A stretch of DNA of 64,000 bases from Parastagonospora avenae f. sp. tritici 18332-5 (GCA_022559985.1 JAFJTR010000021.1:124001-188000); one strand, 5' to 3'. Positions 47,260 to 58,507 are shown, counted from the first letter of the stretch. The notes: a model not told the origin generated them from the letters alone. Numbers and translations are program-made.

Positions 47260-48500
47260 TCAGTCATTATAGTTCACTATACCACTGCCATCTTTGTTCG
47301 CCTTGGGTACCCCATACCGTTCACTAAAGTCGTCTTCCTGCGACTTGCTGGCTGGGTCAAGATACGGCTTCTCAGCCCTCACAGCAACCCTCACAGCATG
47401 TCTTCGATGTGGCGCGAAACCATAGGAAGCCGAGTGGTTCTATATTATCAGCGCTCCGTACACGTCCAGAGCATTGTGAATCATCTTACCGTAGCCCTGT
47501 TGTCCCAGAATGCAACATCGCCCTCCTCCCACTGAAATCTAGCATGGATCTCTGGACTCGTCGCCACAATCTCGTTCAACAGGCCAATGATGTGGTCACT
47601 TTCGGTCTTTGGGACACCGACAATCTTGGTCACGAATCCTGGGTTAAAGAAAATGCTCTTCCACCCTGTCACGGGGTTGGTACGGATCAACGGATGTTCG
47701 GTCGTGACGGGCTCACGACGTACGGTTCGACCCAAGTCACGCGACCCTTGGGCTTGCAACTCTGCTGAATGCAGGGCGGTCAGGGACTCGAGGTATCTTT
47801 GCATGTGAGGAGAGAGCATGTCGTACGCAGCATACTGTGAACTCCAGAGTGTGTCGCCTCCGCCTCCACGTGGTGGGCCGGAGAGGACTTTAAGAGAGGT
47901 ATACGAAGGCGGTTGGATCTCATAGGTTACATCCGAGTGCCAGAGAAACGTGGGTGTGAAAAGTGCTCTGAGATCCGGACTACCCTCTCCCGTGAATATA
48001 ACATGCACATCTTCCAGGCCTTCGCGTTTAGGCACGCCGGTCGTTGCATGCTTGTGGAGTTCGCCAAAGTATCTTCCAAGTTCTCTTTGCTGATCAATGC
48101 CGAAGTTCTTCTGGTTGCGAAAGAAAACGACGCCTCGAGTGGCGATGAGTCGTGCGAGATCATTCTTCTGTGCATTGGTGAGATTCGCTAAGTCGACGCC
48201 ATGAACCTCGGTGCCGATCTTGGGATTATAGTCGAACACATCCGTCGCATTGGCCAAGAGATTCTTGAAGCTCGGGTCGCCCAGCTGGCCCTTATCAACA
48301 TAGGGTATTTCCTCATACGGAGGCCACTTTATGTCAGGAAAGCGTGGCCGTAGATCCTCATACTCGTATGTATTGTCATGCTTCTTTACGATTGTGCGGC
48401 CGGGTACGTAACTATACACATTACCAGTAGCCTTGATCAATGCATTCGGTGTGGAGGCAGTCGTTGGCTGAAATTGGGGTTCCACGAGTCCTGGAGCCAT
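47260..48500 (-). CDS. TauD/TfdA-family 2-oxoglutarate-dependent dioxygenase
   Basis: Exons 48500-47490 and 47439-47260 (50-nt intron) give 396 aa. Fe(II) ligands: the HxD pair in FLWHSDVTYE (exon 1) and the distal His in DNRATNHSASYG, which only appears after splicing. The following HRRHAVRVAV carries the 2-oxoglutarate-binding Arg. N-terminal family parts IGTEVHGVDLANLTNAQKND and RGVVFFRNQ are present. Substrates in fungi include taurine, other sulfonates and related acids; which applies here is not visible. Start at 48500 (MAPGLVEPQ) is preferred over 48557. A TATA box lies about 196 bp upstream. Confidence 0.93.
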
Positions 48501-48695
48501 GATTGTAGAAGATGGCGTACAAGAGACTACTGATACGACAGTAACTCGTGTGTGCACGCGTCTAAATTTGGAGGTGTTGTCTAAAGTTGTAGTTCGGAAC
48601 CAGAGAGTGTGTGAGTAGAGGAGTCGGACTTATTGGATAGAAGAGCGATGAGAGATATTGTGAAGGTGAATCAATAACAGCAAAGGAGTCTTTGG

Positions 48696-48703
48696 TATTT
48701 ATA
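48696..48703 (-). promoter_or_regulatory. TATA box of the TauD-type dioxygenase gene
   Basis: The minus strand reads CCCTTTATAAATACC, a strong TATA element, about 196 bp before the start codon. Few other genes in the window have such a clear TATA box, so this gene may be inducible rather than constitutive (inference). Confidence 0.6.
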
Positions 48704-49646
48704 AAGGGTACAGGACGAGCTGTCTCCGTGTCACTGCCTGTGCACGCTTACCTCATGAAGATTGCGCCATCGCACACAATCAAGACTTCCTATTCGGGGT
48801 TGACTCATGTATGTGAAGCATGATGTGAAGCTCATATGGAGGCACAATCACATTGCAGGCGGTGGGGCGATCTGGGGAAGCTAGAAGTCGTGGACCTCTA
48901 TATTGCGTGATCATGGTGGACCCAGAATTCTTACCGCCACATAATCCCTTGCCTTGAGAATTATGAGGACAAGGCTTTCCGATGTTTAAAGATGTTTAAA
49001 ACCACCCTCCAGGTCGTAAGGTCGGCTTCCATTGGACAGTCTGCTCGTTCCTCACAAATGCCCAGGACATTGTAAGAATCGCCCAGGTAGACCTATAAAA
49101 TTTAGCCTTTGCGATTTGTGGCCCCCAGTGGTGGTACAATGGAAGTGTCAACGTGCACCTGTGCGCTAACCAGATTCGGTTGAGGCGATGGTGCAATTGT
49201 TGTCAAGATGGTGCCATCGGGCCTATCCGCATGTCGAACAGATTCGTTTTGAAACATGACGCAGTTCGAGATTGCGGAACTCATGTTGGTCGCGTGCTTG
49301 TATTGGACGCGACAAGTCGAAAGTATCGAGATACGTTGAAGTATTTGGAAGTAAGTAATGTGCGTGTGGTATTTTCCCTATATCCTGGGATCCTAAACCT
49401 GTGTGTAGCTTCAGCATACTCCTCAGAAGAATAATGCGTGTCTCTTGCATGATCGGGAATGAGGAGACGGCGTGGATGTTAAGCGCTCCTGTCCGCAAGA
49501 CCTGAGGAGAACCGGAAAAAGTGGAAGGGTAGTATGAATCGGCTTATTGTTAATTGTCGTCTCTAAAGTGTCAAAAGACCACATGGTGTTGGACGAGCCG
49601 TTGTGCAGATGTGCCGCAATAGCTTACTGCGACTAGTTTCGGTCAC
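48704..49646. other. Gene-free region upstream of TauD-type gene
   Basis: Contains a directly repeated GATGTTTAAA at about 48980-49000. Overlapping frames around 49153-49434 (plus) and 49223-49498 (minus) have no recognisable content. No transposon terminal repeats seen. Confidence 0.5.
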
Positions 49647-50268
49647 CTAGGTACGTGCCATGGCACGCTCATTACCTATTTTGCTGAATATAGCGCCATC
49701 AAACACGCCCAGGATATCAATCTTCTCCATCCTGCCACCGCCTGGCCAAAGTAGAATATATAATGCAATCCCTAGGCACGGTAAGAAAATGAGCTTTTAA
49801 CAGAGTAGTGTACATATACGACTCACACTCAAAAGCTCCAGCAAACCTGCCAAACCAATCATTGGTACAGCATTACCCGGCCCATACGTTGTAAAAAGTC
49901 CTTGTTGTTAGGTAGCTCTTCCCCTCTGCATACTTGTCAGAGATGGCGTCAAATCGGCGCATGTCGATGTCCGCGTTCAGGTCGTATACAGTTGTGGTGC
50001 TCCCGTGTCTGTTGCTATGAACATCGTTGAGGTTGATGGCGAACAGTGGATGCGGAAGCCAACTTGTTTGTGCGGCGTAGGAAGAACAAATTGGCATCGT
50101 GACTGCGGCCCACTGGCATAGAACGATGTTGAAGCCCAAATTGCGAAAGCCGATGAATATGTCCCAAGGGTATATCATGCCGTCGCCATCAGCATTCCTG
50201 AACTCACAATGCCGATGAAGGGCGCTGCGCGTGCTCGTTGGACGACGACGATAGCTATGTGCTATTTT
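49647..50268 (-). pseudogene. Decayed caleosin gene (lipid-droplet peroxygenase family)
   Basis: Reading the minus strand from 50268: ALHRHCEFRNADGDGMIYPW matches the caleosin EF-hand with its preceding His, but two residues are missing between F and RN. Then ...FIGFRNLGFNIVLCQWAA, the Pro-containing hairpin LPHPLFAINLNDVHSNRHGS and VYDLNADIDMRRFDAISDKY follow. An in-frame TAA (49876-49874) replaces the Asn of the GNREAFD-like segment. The frame continues NDWFGRFAGAFE, then a 55-nt intron (49826-49772), then WIALYILLWPGG and IDILGVFDGAIFSKIG to a stop at 49647. No start codon or N-terminal exon could be joined; a stop lies just upstream at 50269-50271. Best read as a pseudogene. Confidence 0.8.
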
Positions 50269-51259
50269 TCAGGTCGCCGATGCTGCTTCCGAGACTTCAG
50301 TTGGTTTACAATTTTGCTGTGTTGCGGAAAGCCTAGAGTGATGATTGCAGATGTCTCCCACTCCGGCTATCCGTTTCACATGTTCGAAGGAGACCGACGC
50401 GTCTTCCTCTTGTGCTAGCATGTCGTAGGGTATTCAGACTCGAAGCTATAAGGAATCTGTGTTCCTGTCTCTTACTTCCGCGCCTTTCTGTAGATTTGCA
50501 GGCGCGGACGGCTGCGTTGGCGACGCTCTAGAGGATGAGCTGTTGAGTTCAGTTATTGTCGCGTAGGATGGCTGGATATCAATATAAATTTTGCATCATG
50601 CGCATTGTTAGGTGACATTTCAGATGTTAATTGCTGCACAGGCCTCAACACAGTAGGAATGACCATCCACTGACGTACCTATGGTACATGTGTTTTTCTT
50701 GGCAGTGGTACCTGAAAGGACATCCATGGATCGCTCGGAGACGAGGGTTTACTCTTCCCTTGTAATCCTGGTTCGACAGTTCAAGGTTTGCTGTCATTGT
50801 TGGGACTCTGTGCTGAATGCTGCGTGGTGCGCGCATTTCCACATCTCCTAACGACATCACCTCTCGAGGTAGTTACTTTCCAGTCGCAGTCACGTAAGTA
50901 ACGCAGGAAGTGAAGGTACGTTAGGCGCTGAACAGGAATTGTAAAATAAAACAGTCGACAAAGCGACACATGGGTAGAAAGCGAACTCATCCAGACTGTT
51001 AGGTCAGTGGCTTTGTGTCCTCAGCTGCCCCTCGGCGGCCCCGCTCGCTGGGCGGAGCAACCCCCACTTCGCGTGACAATTCAGGTCTATGACACATAGA
51101 CGATACTTCAACGCAGATCAAGCGTCGCAGAGAGTGTCAGTCTTGGACCCACTTGCTAAGTCGGAGCGTGAAATTCTCAGTGGGCGCATGGTTCCTAACT
51201 ATGAATATATTGTAATAATTTTGTACTCTGTCATAATTCAGCTGATCTGTCAGTTCAAC
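50269..51259. other. Gene-poor region between caleosin relic and tRNA
   Basis: A minus-strand frame at 50645-50860 includes DYKGRVNPRLRAIHG, which could be a displaced caleosin N-terminus, but the resemblance is too weak to call. Sequence just before the tRNA (51195-51250) is A+T-rich, as usual upstream of Pol III genes. Confidence 0.5.
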
Positions 51260-51266
51260 GGTCTAT

Positions 51267-51277
51267 TAGTGTAAGCG
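51267..51277 (+). promoter_or_regulatory. Pol III A box spanning the insertion border
   Basis: TAGTGTAAGCG fits the A-box pattern TRGYNNARNNG. Half of it comes from the insertion; the uninterrupted tRNA would read TAGTGTAGTGG. The internal promoter element is thus regenerated despite the insertion. The B box AGTTCGAATCT is at 51375-51385. Confidence 0.7.
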
Positions 51278-51320
51278 ACTCATCCACCTCATTCACATTC
51301 TCATGCTAATTCCTCTTCAG
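51271..51320 (+). other. Spliceosomal-type intron-like insertion in the tRNA-Gln D stem
   Basis: Fifty nucleotides begin GTAAGC, the donor used by several protein genes here. They contain a branch-like GCTAAT (51305-51310) 10 nt before the end and finish TTCAG. Exact removal restores a standard D arm. A GTA triplet is present at both borders (51271-51273 and 51321-51323), so the boundary is ambiguous by up to three bases and could also be a 3-bp target duplication. Confidence 0.8.
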
Positions 51321-51400
51321 GTAGTGGTTATCACTCTGGATTTTGATTATATCTCAAAAGCTTCCAGTAACCCCAGTTCGAATCTGGGATAGACCTCATC

Positions 51401-51405
51401 TTTTT
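51401..51405 (+). terminator. Pol III terminator of the tRNA-Gln gene
   Basis: A T5 run starting five bases after the discriminator base, at the usual place for a fungal tRNA gene. Confidence 0.85.
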
Positions 51406-51663
51406 GCCCTGGCGGGGCCTCAGGATTGAGTTTTGTGGACTGGAGGCATGACCCACTGGACTTCCGTAGGCGTGGCATGCCGACACATTTTTTTTACTCT
51501 TATTGTGATTCACGCGAAAGGGATTATACAACATAGAGTGAGTATCCGTGGTGTCACGCTCATCGCCTGCGCAGAAATGCGGTACAATTGCACTCGAACG
51601 ATGTTCATTGTCCACACCGGGACATCGCGCGCAATGTAATGTCATCTCTTCATTATAGTTGAT

Positions 51664-53125
51664 TTAGACTGCCTTTCTGGTCACTACTCTAAGAGTTGCC
51701 CAAACCGAAATGCCCATAAATGCAGCCAAAACCATGAGGACGAAATTAGAGATCAATGGTGGGCGCACTCTTTGGCGCATCATAGCTTGCATGCCACTTT
51801 CCAGTCGCTCGCCCATCTTGTCTTTCGAGAACTCTGCAATCACACGCTCTCTTCCCCACCTGCCCATCTCTTTAAGCCTCTGTTCATCATCGCCATCTTC
51901 CAAAGCAATGCGCATTACCTCCGTCCATTCTTGCACTTTGCTAACATCTCTCAACCAACCAGTCTGGCCACTGATCACAGTCTCTGTAGGACCGCCTTCA
52001 TTAGCGGCCAGTACTGGAGTACACGCCAGCATGGCCTCAAGGGGCACGATGCCGAAATGTTCGTTTCGTGGGGTATAGACAAGCAGGCGAGCCGTGGACA
52101 GGAGGGTAGATTTGAAGGCACCTGGTACGGAATGAAGAAAGAGGACCGAGATGTCATCGGGAACGCTTTGTGCGGAAATGACAGTTTTCGCGGTGGCATG
52201 CTTCAGTTGCAATGAGTCCGCCAGCTCGCAGAGTTCAGCATAAGTGGTAGTGTTTTCTGTCACCCTGGGATCAAAGCCGCCTGCTATCACGAGTCGACCA
52301 GTTTTGCGCTCTTCGCGCGACAGCCCTGCGTATGCCTTAATTGCAAGTGCAACGTCCTTTTTCTTTTCGAAACGGTTGATGCTAAGCAGGACCTTCTTAT
52401 TTGGCCATAAAGGCTTGTTTTCGTCCATCGCATCGCTGACAGCCGTATCTACGCACGGATAAACAACGCCGGTACTGCGATGTCGCAACCCAGGGAAAGC
52501 TTCGCCGAAGACGCTCTTCGTAAAATTGCTGTTCACCACAATAGTGTCGCTGCAACCTGTACTCCAGCTTTCTAACCAGTCGAACGGTCCTCTGTACAGC
52601 GTCCTAAGCAGACCTCCCTTCTTTGCGAGCAGTTTGTCGGGGAAGTGGCAGTAGAAGATAATGCGAGGGTGAGGTTGAAGCAGGCGCAGAAGGGGTACGC
52701 CAGCGCTGAGCTGGTCGATGAAGAAGGCGGTAGGTGAAAGTAGCGCTAACTCATTCGTGAAGAGTGCGATGTGCAGGATCAGATGCACTTGGCGGAGAAT
52801 GGCGCATAGGATGGCGAAGCGTCCGAAGAATGAAGCTGGTATGATGGTGTTGCCGCGTACGCGCACGTCGAGGGTTCCTTTTCGCCAGCGTCAGGTCTTA
52901 GCTGCCTTGTCCATCACATGAGCAGTGTGTCGCCGTGAGGTCCAGCGGAGGCTTACCATCGCGAGCTTCATCGAAGCAATGTCGCGGGTCGCAATGCGAC
53001 GTGAAGATGGTGACCACATGCCCGCGCGCTTGCAGTGCAACAGCGGCATCAACAACAAGACGCTCAGCGCCGCCAATGCCGAGGTCTGGATGAAAGAACA
53101 CGGTGTGCTGCTTCTCCTGCGCCAT
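51664..53125 (-). CDS. ALG2: Alpha-1,3/1,6-mannosyltransferase Alg2
   Basis: Adds the second and third mannose to the dolichol-linked oligosaccharide on the cytosolic ER face. Exons 53125-52957 and 52877-51664 (79-nt intron) give 460 aa. N-terminal motif HTVFFHPDLGIGGAERLVVD, then IIFYCHFPDKLLAKK, GT4-family features NSNFTKSVF, SINRFEKKKDVALAI and the nucleotide-sugar site NEHFGIVPLEAML. A C-terminal hydrophobic segment (SNFVLMVLAAFMGISVW) anchors the protein. The start MAQEKQHTV is chosen; an upstream in-frame ATG at 53185 exists. Divergent from VPS15. Confidence 0.95.
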
Positions 53126-53461
53126 ATTGGTCGTGTAGAGAGATTGCAACGTGTGGTCGGGATGCACGATTACGCAGTACCACATGTGCGATGGGCCCGA
53201 GCACGGCTAGACCGCTTGTGGCCGTAGTGCCCGAGGCATGGTTGGCATGGAAGTGAAAGATGACCTCAACCACGCCTGCGCATGACACACGTCACCCCCA
53301 TCACATTCACAGACTCTGTCCATACAGTTGCATCCGCCGTTACTCCTCTGTGACTGCACACCACCATAAGAATCATCCCGCTGCGCAGAGTTGCTGTCAA
53401 CATGCTGCCTGCAAGCCATCCACATCACTCCTTGTAGACAAACAAACTGCCATCTGCCGAC
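53126..53461. promoter_or_regulatory. Bidirectional promoter region ALG2 / VPS15
   Basis: 336 bp between divergent start codons. No TATA box or other distinct element noticed. Confidence 0.5.
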
Positions 53462-56400
53462 ATGGGCCAAGGCTTCTCCCTCACTACGCTTTCGGCGGGC
53501 TCGGCCAACATAGATGTGCCAGAGCTAGCTGACCTGCAATATGAAAAGTCGCTTGGGGCTGCCCGCTTCATGAAGGCTGTCCGAGCACGGCACAAAGATG
53601 GCCTTGTCGTAGCGCGAGTGGTGATGAAACCATACGCGCAATTTAACTTCCATGTTTACGTCCAGCGCCTTCTGAGTACGCGGTTTCGATAAAAACTCTA
53701 GACATCACTAACGTGATATAGACGAACGGAGACTGCTCGCCGAGGTACCAAATGCTTTGGCATATCACCGCATAATCGAGACCGCGGCCTGTGGTTATTT
53801 GGTCCGTCAGTATATCCATAGCTCGTTGTACGACCGCTTGAGGTAGGACGTTAACAGCAATGAAGTCTGACATTAGGTGACCGCGCTGACCCAAAGCAGC
53901 ACACGTCCGTTCTTGGAAGAAATCGAGAAGAAATGGCTGTCTTTTCAGCTTCTCTGTGCAGTACGAGACTGTCACGCTCGGAATATCTTCCATGGAGATA
54001 TCAAGACGGAGAACATTCTTGTCACATCTTGGAATTGGCTCTATCTCGCGGATTTCTCCGCATCGTACAAGCCTGCGCATCTACCAGAGGACAACCCAGC
54101 CGACTTCTCCTTCTACTTTGATCTCTCAGGACGTCGTACATGCTACCTCGCCCCAGAGCGCTTTTTGGCCTCGGGACAGCAACCCGAAGGAGAGGGCGAA
54201 GTGAATTGGGCTATGGACGTCTTCAGTGTAGGCTGTGTCATTGCTGAGCTGTTTCTGGAAGCGCCGATCTTCTCATTGAGTCAGCTTTTCAAGTATAGGC
54301 AGGGCGAGTACCATCCTGAACACTCTCATCTGAGCAAAATACAAGACACCAACATCAGAGAGCTCGTTGTCCATATGATCCAGGTCGACCCAAGCTCGAG
54401 GATGTCTGCCGACGACTATCTCATGCATTGGAAAGAAAAGGTGTTCCCGAGCTATTTCTATGGGTTCCTGCAACAATACATGTACTCGATTACCGACCCA
54501 TCCTCCGGTCGCAAGCCAGTGACCACTGGCGCCGAGCATCTTGGAGAACCAGACGAGAGGATAGAGCAAATTTACAATGACTACGACAAAATCGCGCACC
54601 TTTTGTCAAATGGTGGGGACAAATCAGTGGCGCGAGCACATAGCTCACCCCCGAAACCAAATGCAAAGGTGTTTCCGCTCTACGTCAACATTCCGAACTA
54701 TCAACATCAGGTGACTCCTGCACCAAGTCTTGCCATCGATGATGGTAACCTTGTCTTTCTTACGATTATTGTCTCTTGTCTACGAGGCACAGCAAGAGCA
54801 TCGGCTCGTGTTCGCGGACTTGAACTTCTCATGGCTTTTTCAGAGCGTTTGACAGATGAAGCAAAACTCGACCGCGTCGTTCCTTACGTCACTCAACTGT
54901 TGGCTGACAAGTCTGAGCAAGTCAAGATTGCGGCTTTGCGTACTTTGACACAAATTCTGTCAATGGTTCAGGTGGTTTCTCCTCTCAATGCATACATCTT
55001 TCCAGAGTATGTTCTTCCGCGGCTGGAGGCCTACTTGCCTGATTCGACCGCGACAATCAGTGCCCTTGTCAGGATGCAGTATGCATTCTGTATAGGTACT
55101 CTAGCCACCACTGCAGCGAGATATCTAGACATGATCCAAGCACTACGAGCAGAAGGCTCTTTGCCAGCAACAGACCCTGAGACAGAAGACGAATTGTCTT
55201 CTTCCACGCATCGCAATCAATTTGACTCGGACCGCCGGATCTTACTCGAAACACTAGAGAAGCATACGAAGGCGCTTCTCACAGACTCCGACGCTTCTGT
55301 TCGTCGAGCCATGCTGCGGTCTGTGTCTGACTTATGCGTCTTCTTTGGCAGCCCACGGGCGAACGATGTGGTGCTTAGCCATCTTAATACATACTTAAAC
55401 GACCCAGACTGGATGTTAAAGTGTGCCTTCTTCGAAGCCATCGTAGGCGTCGCTGTGTTTGTCGGCGGCGCAAGCCTAGAGGGCTATATATTGCCACTAA
55501 TGGTACAAGCGTTGAGCGACCCAGAAGAATTCGTTGTTGAGAAGGTCATGCGCGCGCTCGCGTCCATGGCTGAGCTTGGCTTGTTTCAACGTTCGAAGAC
55601 ATGGGAGCTGGTCGACATTGTAGCTCGGCTTTCCATGCATCCTAATCTTTGGATCCGAGAAGCTGCAGCACAGTTCATTTCGACCGCCTCCAAGTACCTG
55701 TCTATTGCGGATACTCACAGCATCTTGGTGAACCTCATTAGGCCCTATCTCAAAGTTGTGCCCTCAGATTTTTCCGAAGTCAGGGTACTTGAATCACTCA
55801 AGCCTCCTCTCTCCAGACTACTCGTGGAAATGGGCTCAAACTGGGCACTGCAGTCACAGAAAGGGCTCTTCTGGGTCCCCGCCAGACAGCAGCAAACGTT
55901 CACTTTTGGATCGAATGAGGATAGTCTGCCTTCAATATCTGGCCGAGAACTGGACCACAAGGTGCTGCAAAGATTGCCTAAGAACGAAGAAGATGAACTC
56001 TGGTTGAGGAAATTACGAAATGCTGGCCTAACATCCGAAGACGACTTCAAGCTTGTCGCTTTGCGAGAGTTCATTTGGCGCGTCAGTCTCCGTCGTCGGT
56101 CGGATGGACAAGCATCCCCTCCTACAAGATTCAATAACATTGTGGCACTGAAGGATCTAGGAGTACAGGCACTGACCGTGCTCTTTGATGAGAACGTCCA
56201 ACAAACAGTCAGGCAAAGCCATATCCAAGAGCCACAACATGGTACGCAATTACAATTACAACCCAGAACCATACAAGATGCGTTGCTAGATGCATCCACC
56301 ACTGAGGCGGATGTCTTGGCCGACCGCATACCTCACCCCGAAGGCCAAGCTGAACGACTGCTGCGTGAAGAGAGAGGACTTGGGCGCGTATCAGTTCCGT

Positions 56401-58253
56401 CACATCCAAAATTCTCGACTCTGCCAGGTGAGTCATTAGGTCTGGAGTCCCAGTCTGAAGTAGAGACTCGGAGAAGCTCTCTGCAGATCGCAAGAGGCTC
56501 TCCAGCAAACCAGTCGCCCGTGGGCTCCTTTGGCTACAGCGAACACACACATTCCCTTCGACAACGGCACAGTACGCTAGGTCTCCTGGGTAAGGGCGAG
56601 AATAAAGCTCTGCCAGAGACAGGCACAGTGTCTGCGAATGTGTTTGGCAAAGTCGATGGCGCTGTGGCGCGCGAGTCGTCGCGGTCCCGACAGCCCACGT
56701 CTCCACTAGCAGTGGAGCAACATGCCCAAGGCTCATCCCAAATCAAATTCCGCAACGTACACAATTACACGGGAAACGATCCTGCTATACTAAAGCTACT
56801 TGACTCGATGCTTCTAGAGCGCTTTCCATCGGGCGAGACTGAATTTGGTCCTCGCGTACAAGCAGCCGCACGAAAGCAGCCTATCAGATACAAGGACGCT
56901 CACCAATCAGCAGCTGGTGTACCATGGCGACCTGAAGGTCAGCTTGTTGCTAGCTTCGGTGAGCATACAGCTGCTGTAACTCGGATCCTGGTCTCGCCCG
57001 ACCAGGGGTTCTTCATTAGTGGTTCGGACGATGGTTGTGTCAAGATTTGGGATACATCGCGCCTGGAGCGCAACATAAGTCGACGTTCGCGCCAAACGTA
57101 CAAGTTGGGAGATGATGTCAAAGTCACTAGCCTCGTCTTCGTGGAACAGACATACTCTTTCGTCGCCACGGGGAGCGACGGTAGCGTACATGTAGTGCGA
57201 GTTGATTATCATCAGAGCCAAGATGGTAGCGCCAAATTCGGAAGACCACGCCTGCTGCGCGAGTACCAACTTCCCAAAGGTGACCAGGCAGTATGGTCGG
57301 AACATTACAACGAAGACAGTAAATCAGTTCTTCTGCTGGCAACCAACACGTCAAAGGTCATCGCACTGGAATTGCGCGTCATGCAAGAGCTCTTCACACT
57401 GAAGAATCCGCTTAACCATGGCACTCCAACATGCTTCTGTGTGGACAAGAGAGCGCACTGGCTCTTATTGGGGACGTCCCATGGCGTGTTAGACCTCTGG
57501 GACCTCCGCTTCAGGCTGCGTCTGAAGGCGTGGGTCTGCCATGGCGCAGCACCCATACATCAGCTTACCCAAGTAGTCTTCCTGCAGCCGAAGCGAACAA
57601 GACTGTATATTGCAGGTGGTAGTGGTCAGGGTGAGGTTACTGTCTGGGACTTCGAGAAGCTCATTTGCAAAGAGGTATATCGGACAGGCACAAGCAAAGA
57701 CATGGGGAGCAAGAGCACTACTCTCGTGGACTTGGATGAGGAAAAGCCTGGGGGTATGCTCGGCCGTTTCGCAACAGCGCTCGAACCTTCTGCGAGTTCG
57801 ACAATGGACCGTGGTATTCGCGCACTTGCAGTGCACACACAGACAGTCGATGATAAGAGCGAGTCCAAACATACCTTTTTCCTCACCGCCGGGCCGGACT
57901 GGAAGATCAGATACTGGGATAGCAACCGACCGGAATCATCGATGATCGTAAGTGGCCTCGAGGCGGACGAGGTGAAGCCGCAATACACGACAAGCCAGTC
58001 TCCTCCTGATACGATGGTCGTCACTGAGAGGCTTTCGCAACCACAAGGCCAACCTATGAATGGAAGAGAAAGCAGGGGTTCTCTTAATAGAAAGTCGACG
58101 CAAAAGTCTCCAAGGTCCGGCCTCATATCCTCCCAGCAGCAGCATCTACTGAAGAGCCATTTGGACAACATTCTGGACGTTGCTTTGATAGAGCAGCCGT
58201 ATGGCATGGTAATATCCGGGGATCGTTCTGGGGTAATCAACATGTTTATGTAG
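53462..58253 (+). CDS. VPS15: Vps15-type protein kinase / PI3-kinase regulatory subunit
   Basis: Partner of the Vps34 PI3-kinase in autophagy and endosomal sorting. Exons 53462-53675, 53722-53842 and 53900-58253 give 1562 aa. MGQGFSL at the N-terminus has Gly2, a myristoylation site. The kinase domain has FHGDIKTENILVTSWNWLYL and lacks a glycine-rich loop, as is usual for Vps15. HEAT repeats follow (about 300-750; for example VRGLELLMAFSERLTDEAKL), then a disordered linker and C-terminal WD40 repeats (VASFGEHTAAVTRILVSPDQ, GCVKIWDTS; last blade VISGDRSGVINMFM). The second acceptor was chosen by phase to give LSTRPFLEEIEKKW. Confidence 0.95.
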
Positions 58254-58507
58254 CACTACACACACGGATAAATTCATGCTTATGTGTATTGGTCGTGTTG
58301 TTGACTTTTGCGTGAAGGTGTGTATGTCCGCCGCCCCCACCGCGGAGGTAGTATGACGAAGTCTTGGCATTGGGAAATTTAACCAAAGCTTCCCGAGATC
58401 CTAGCCTCACTAACGCGCAGCAACCCACCTCTACACGCTCGAGAATACAGCGTACGAAAGAGATCCAGCAACAACGAATTACAGTAACTCAGACTCATAT
58501 CACAAAC

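Larger units (their letters stand above)
51260..51396 (+). tRNA. tRNA-Gln(UUG) with two introns, one in the D stem
   Basis: Mature parts: 51260-51270, 51321-51346 and 51362-51396, total 72 nt. Acceptor stem GGTCTAT/ATAGACC pairs 7 of 7 with U73. The anticodon stem CTGGA/TCCAG is perfect around loop TTTTGAT (anticodon TTG). The T stem CCCAG/CTGGG is perfect around TTCGAAT. The D arm GTGT-AGTGGTTA-TCAC is the usual Gln form. A 15-nt intron (51347-51361) sits at the canonical 37/38 site. A second insertion of 50 nt (51271-51320) lies between positions 11 and 12. A TTTTT Pol III terminator follows at 51401. With intact folding and terminator I consider it a real gene, though expression is untested. 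Confidence 0.88.

Noticed and set aside
49153..49498. Opposed open frames upstream of the TauD-type gene
   Set aside because: No domain, no codon pattern like the neighbours, and no plausible exon partners.
50645..50860. Possible N-terminal exon of the caleosin
   Set aside because: DYKGRVNPRLRAIHG resembles the region before the caleosin EF-hand only loosely, and no intron phase joins it to the rest.
51321..51396. First reading of the tRNA as a fragment lacking its 5' half
   Set aside because: The missing 11 bases, fully complementary to the 3' acceptor, were found 50 bp upstream, so it is an interrupted gene and not a truncated one.
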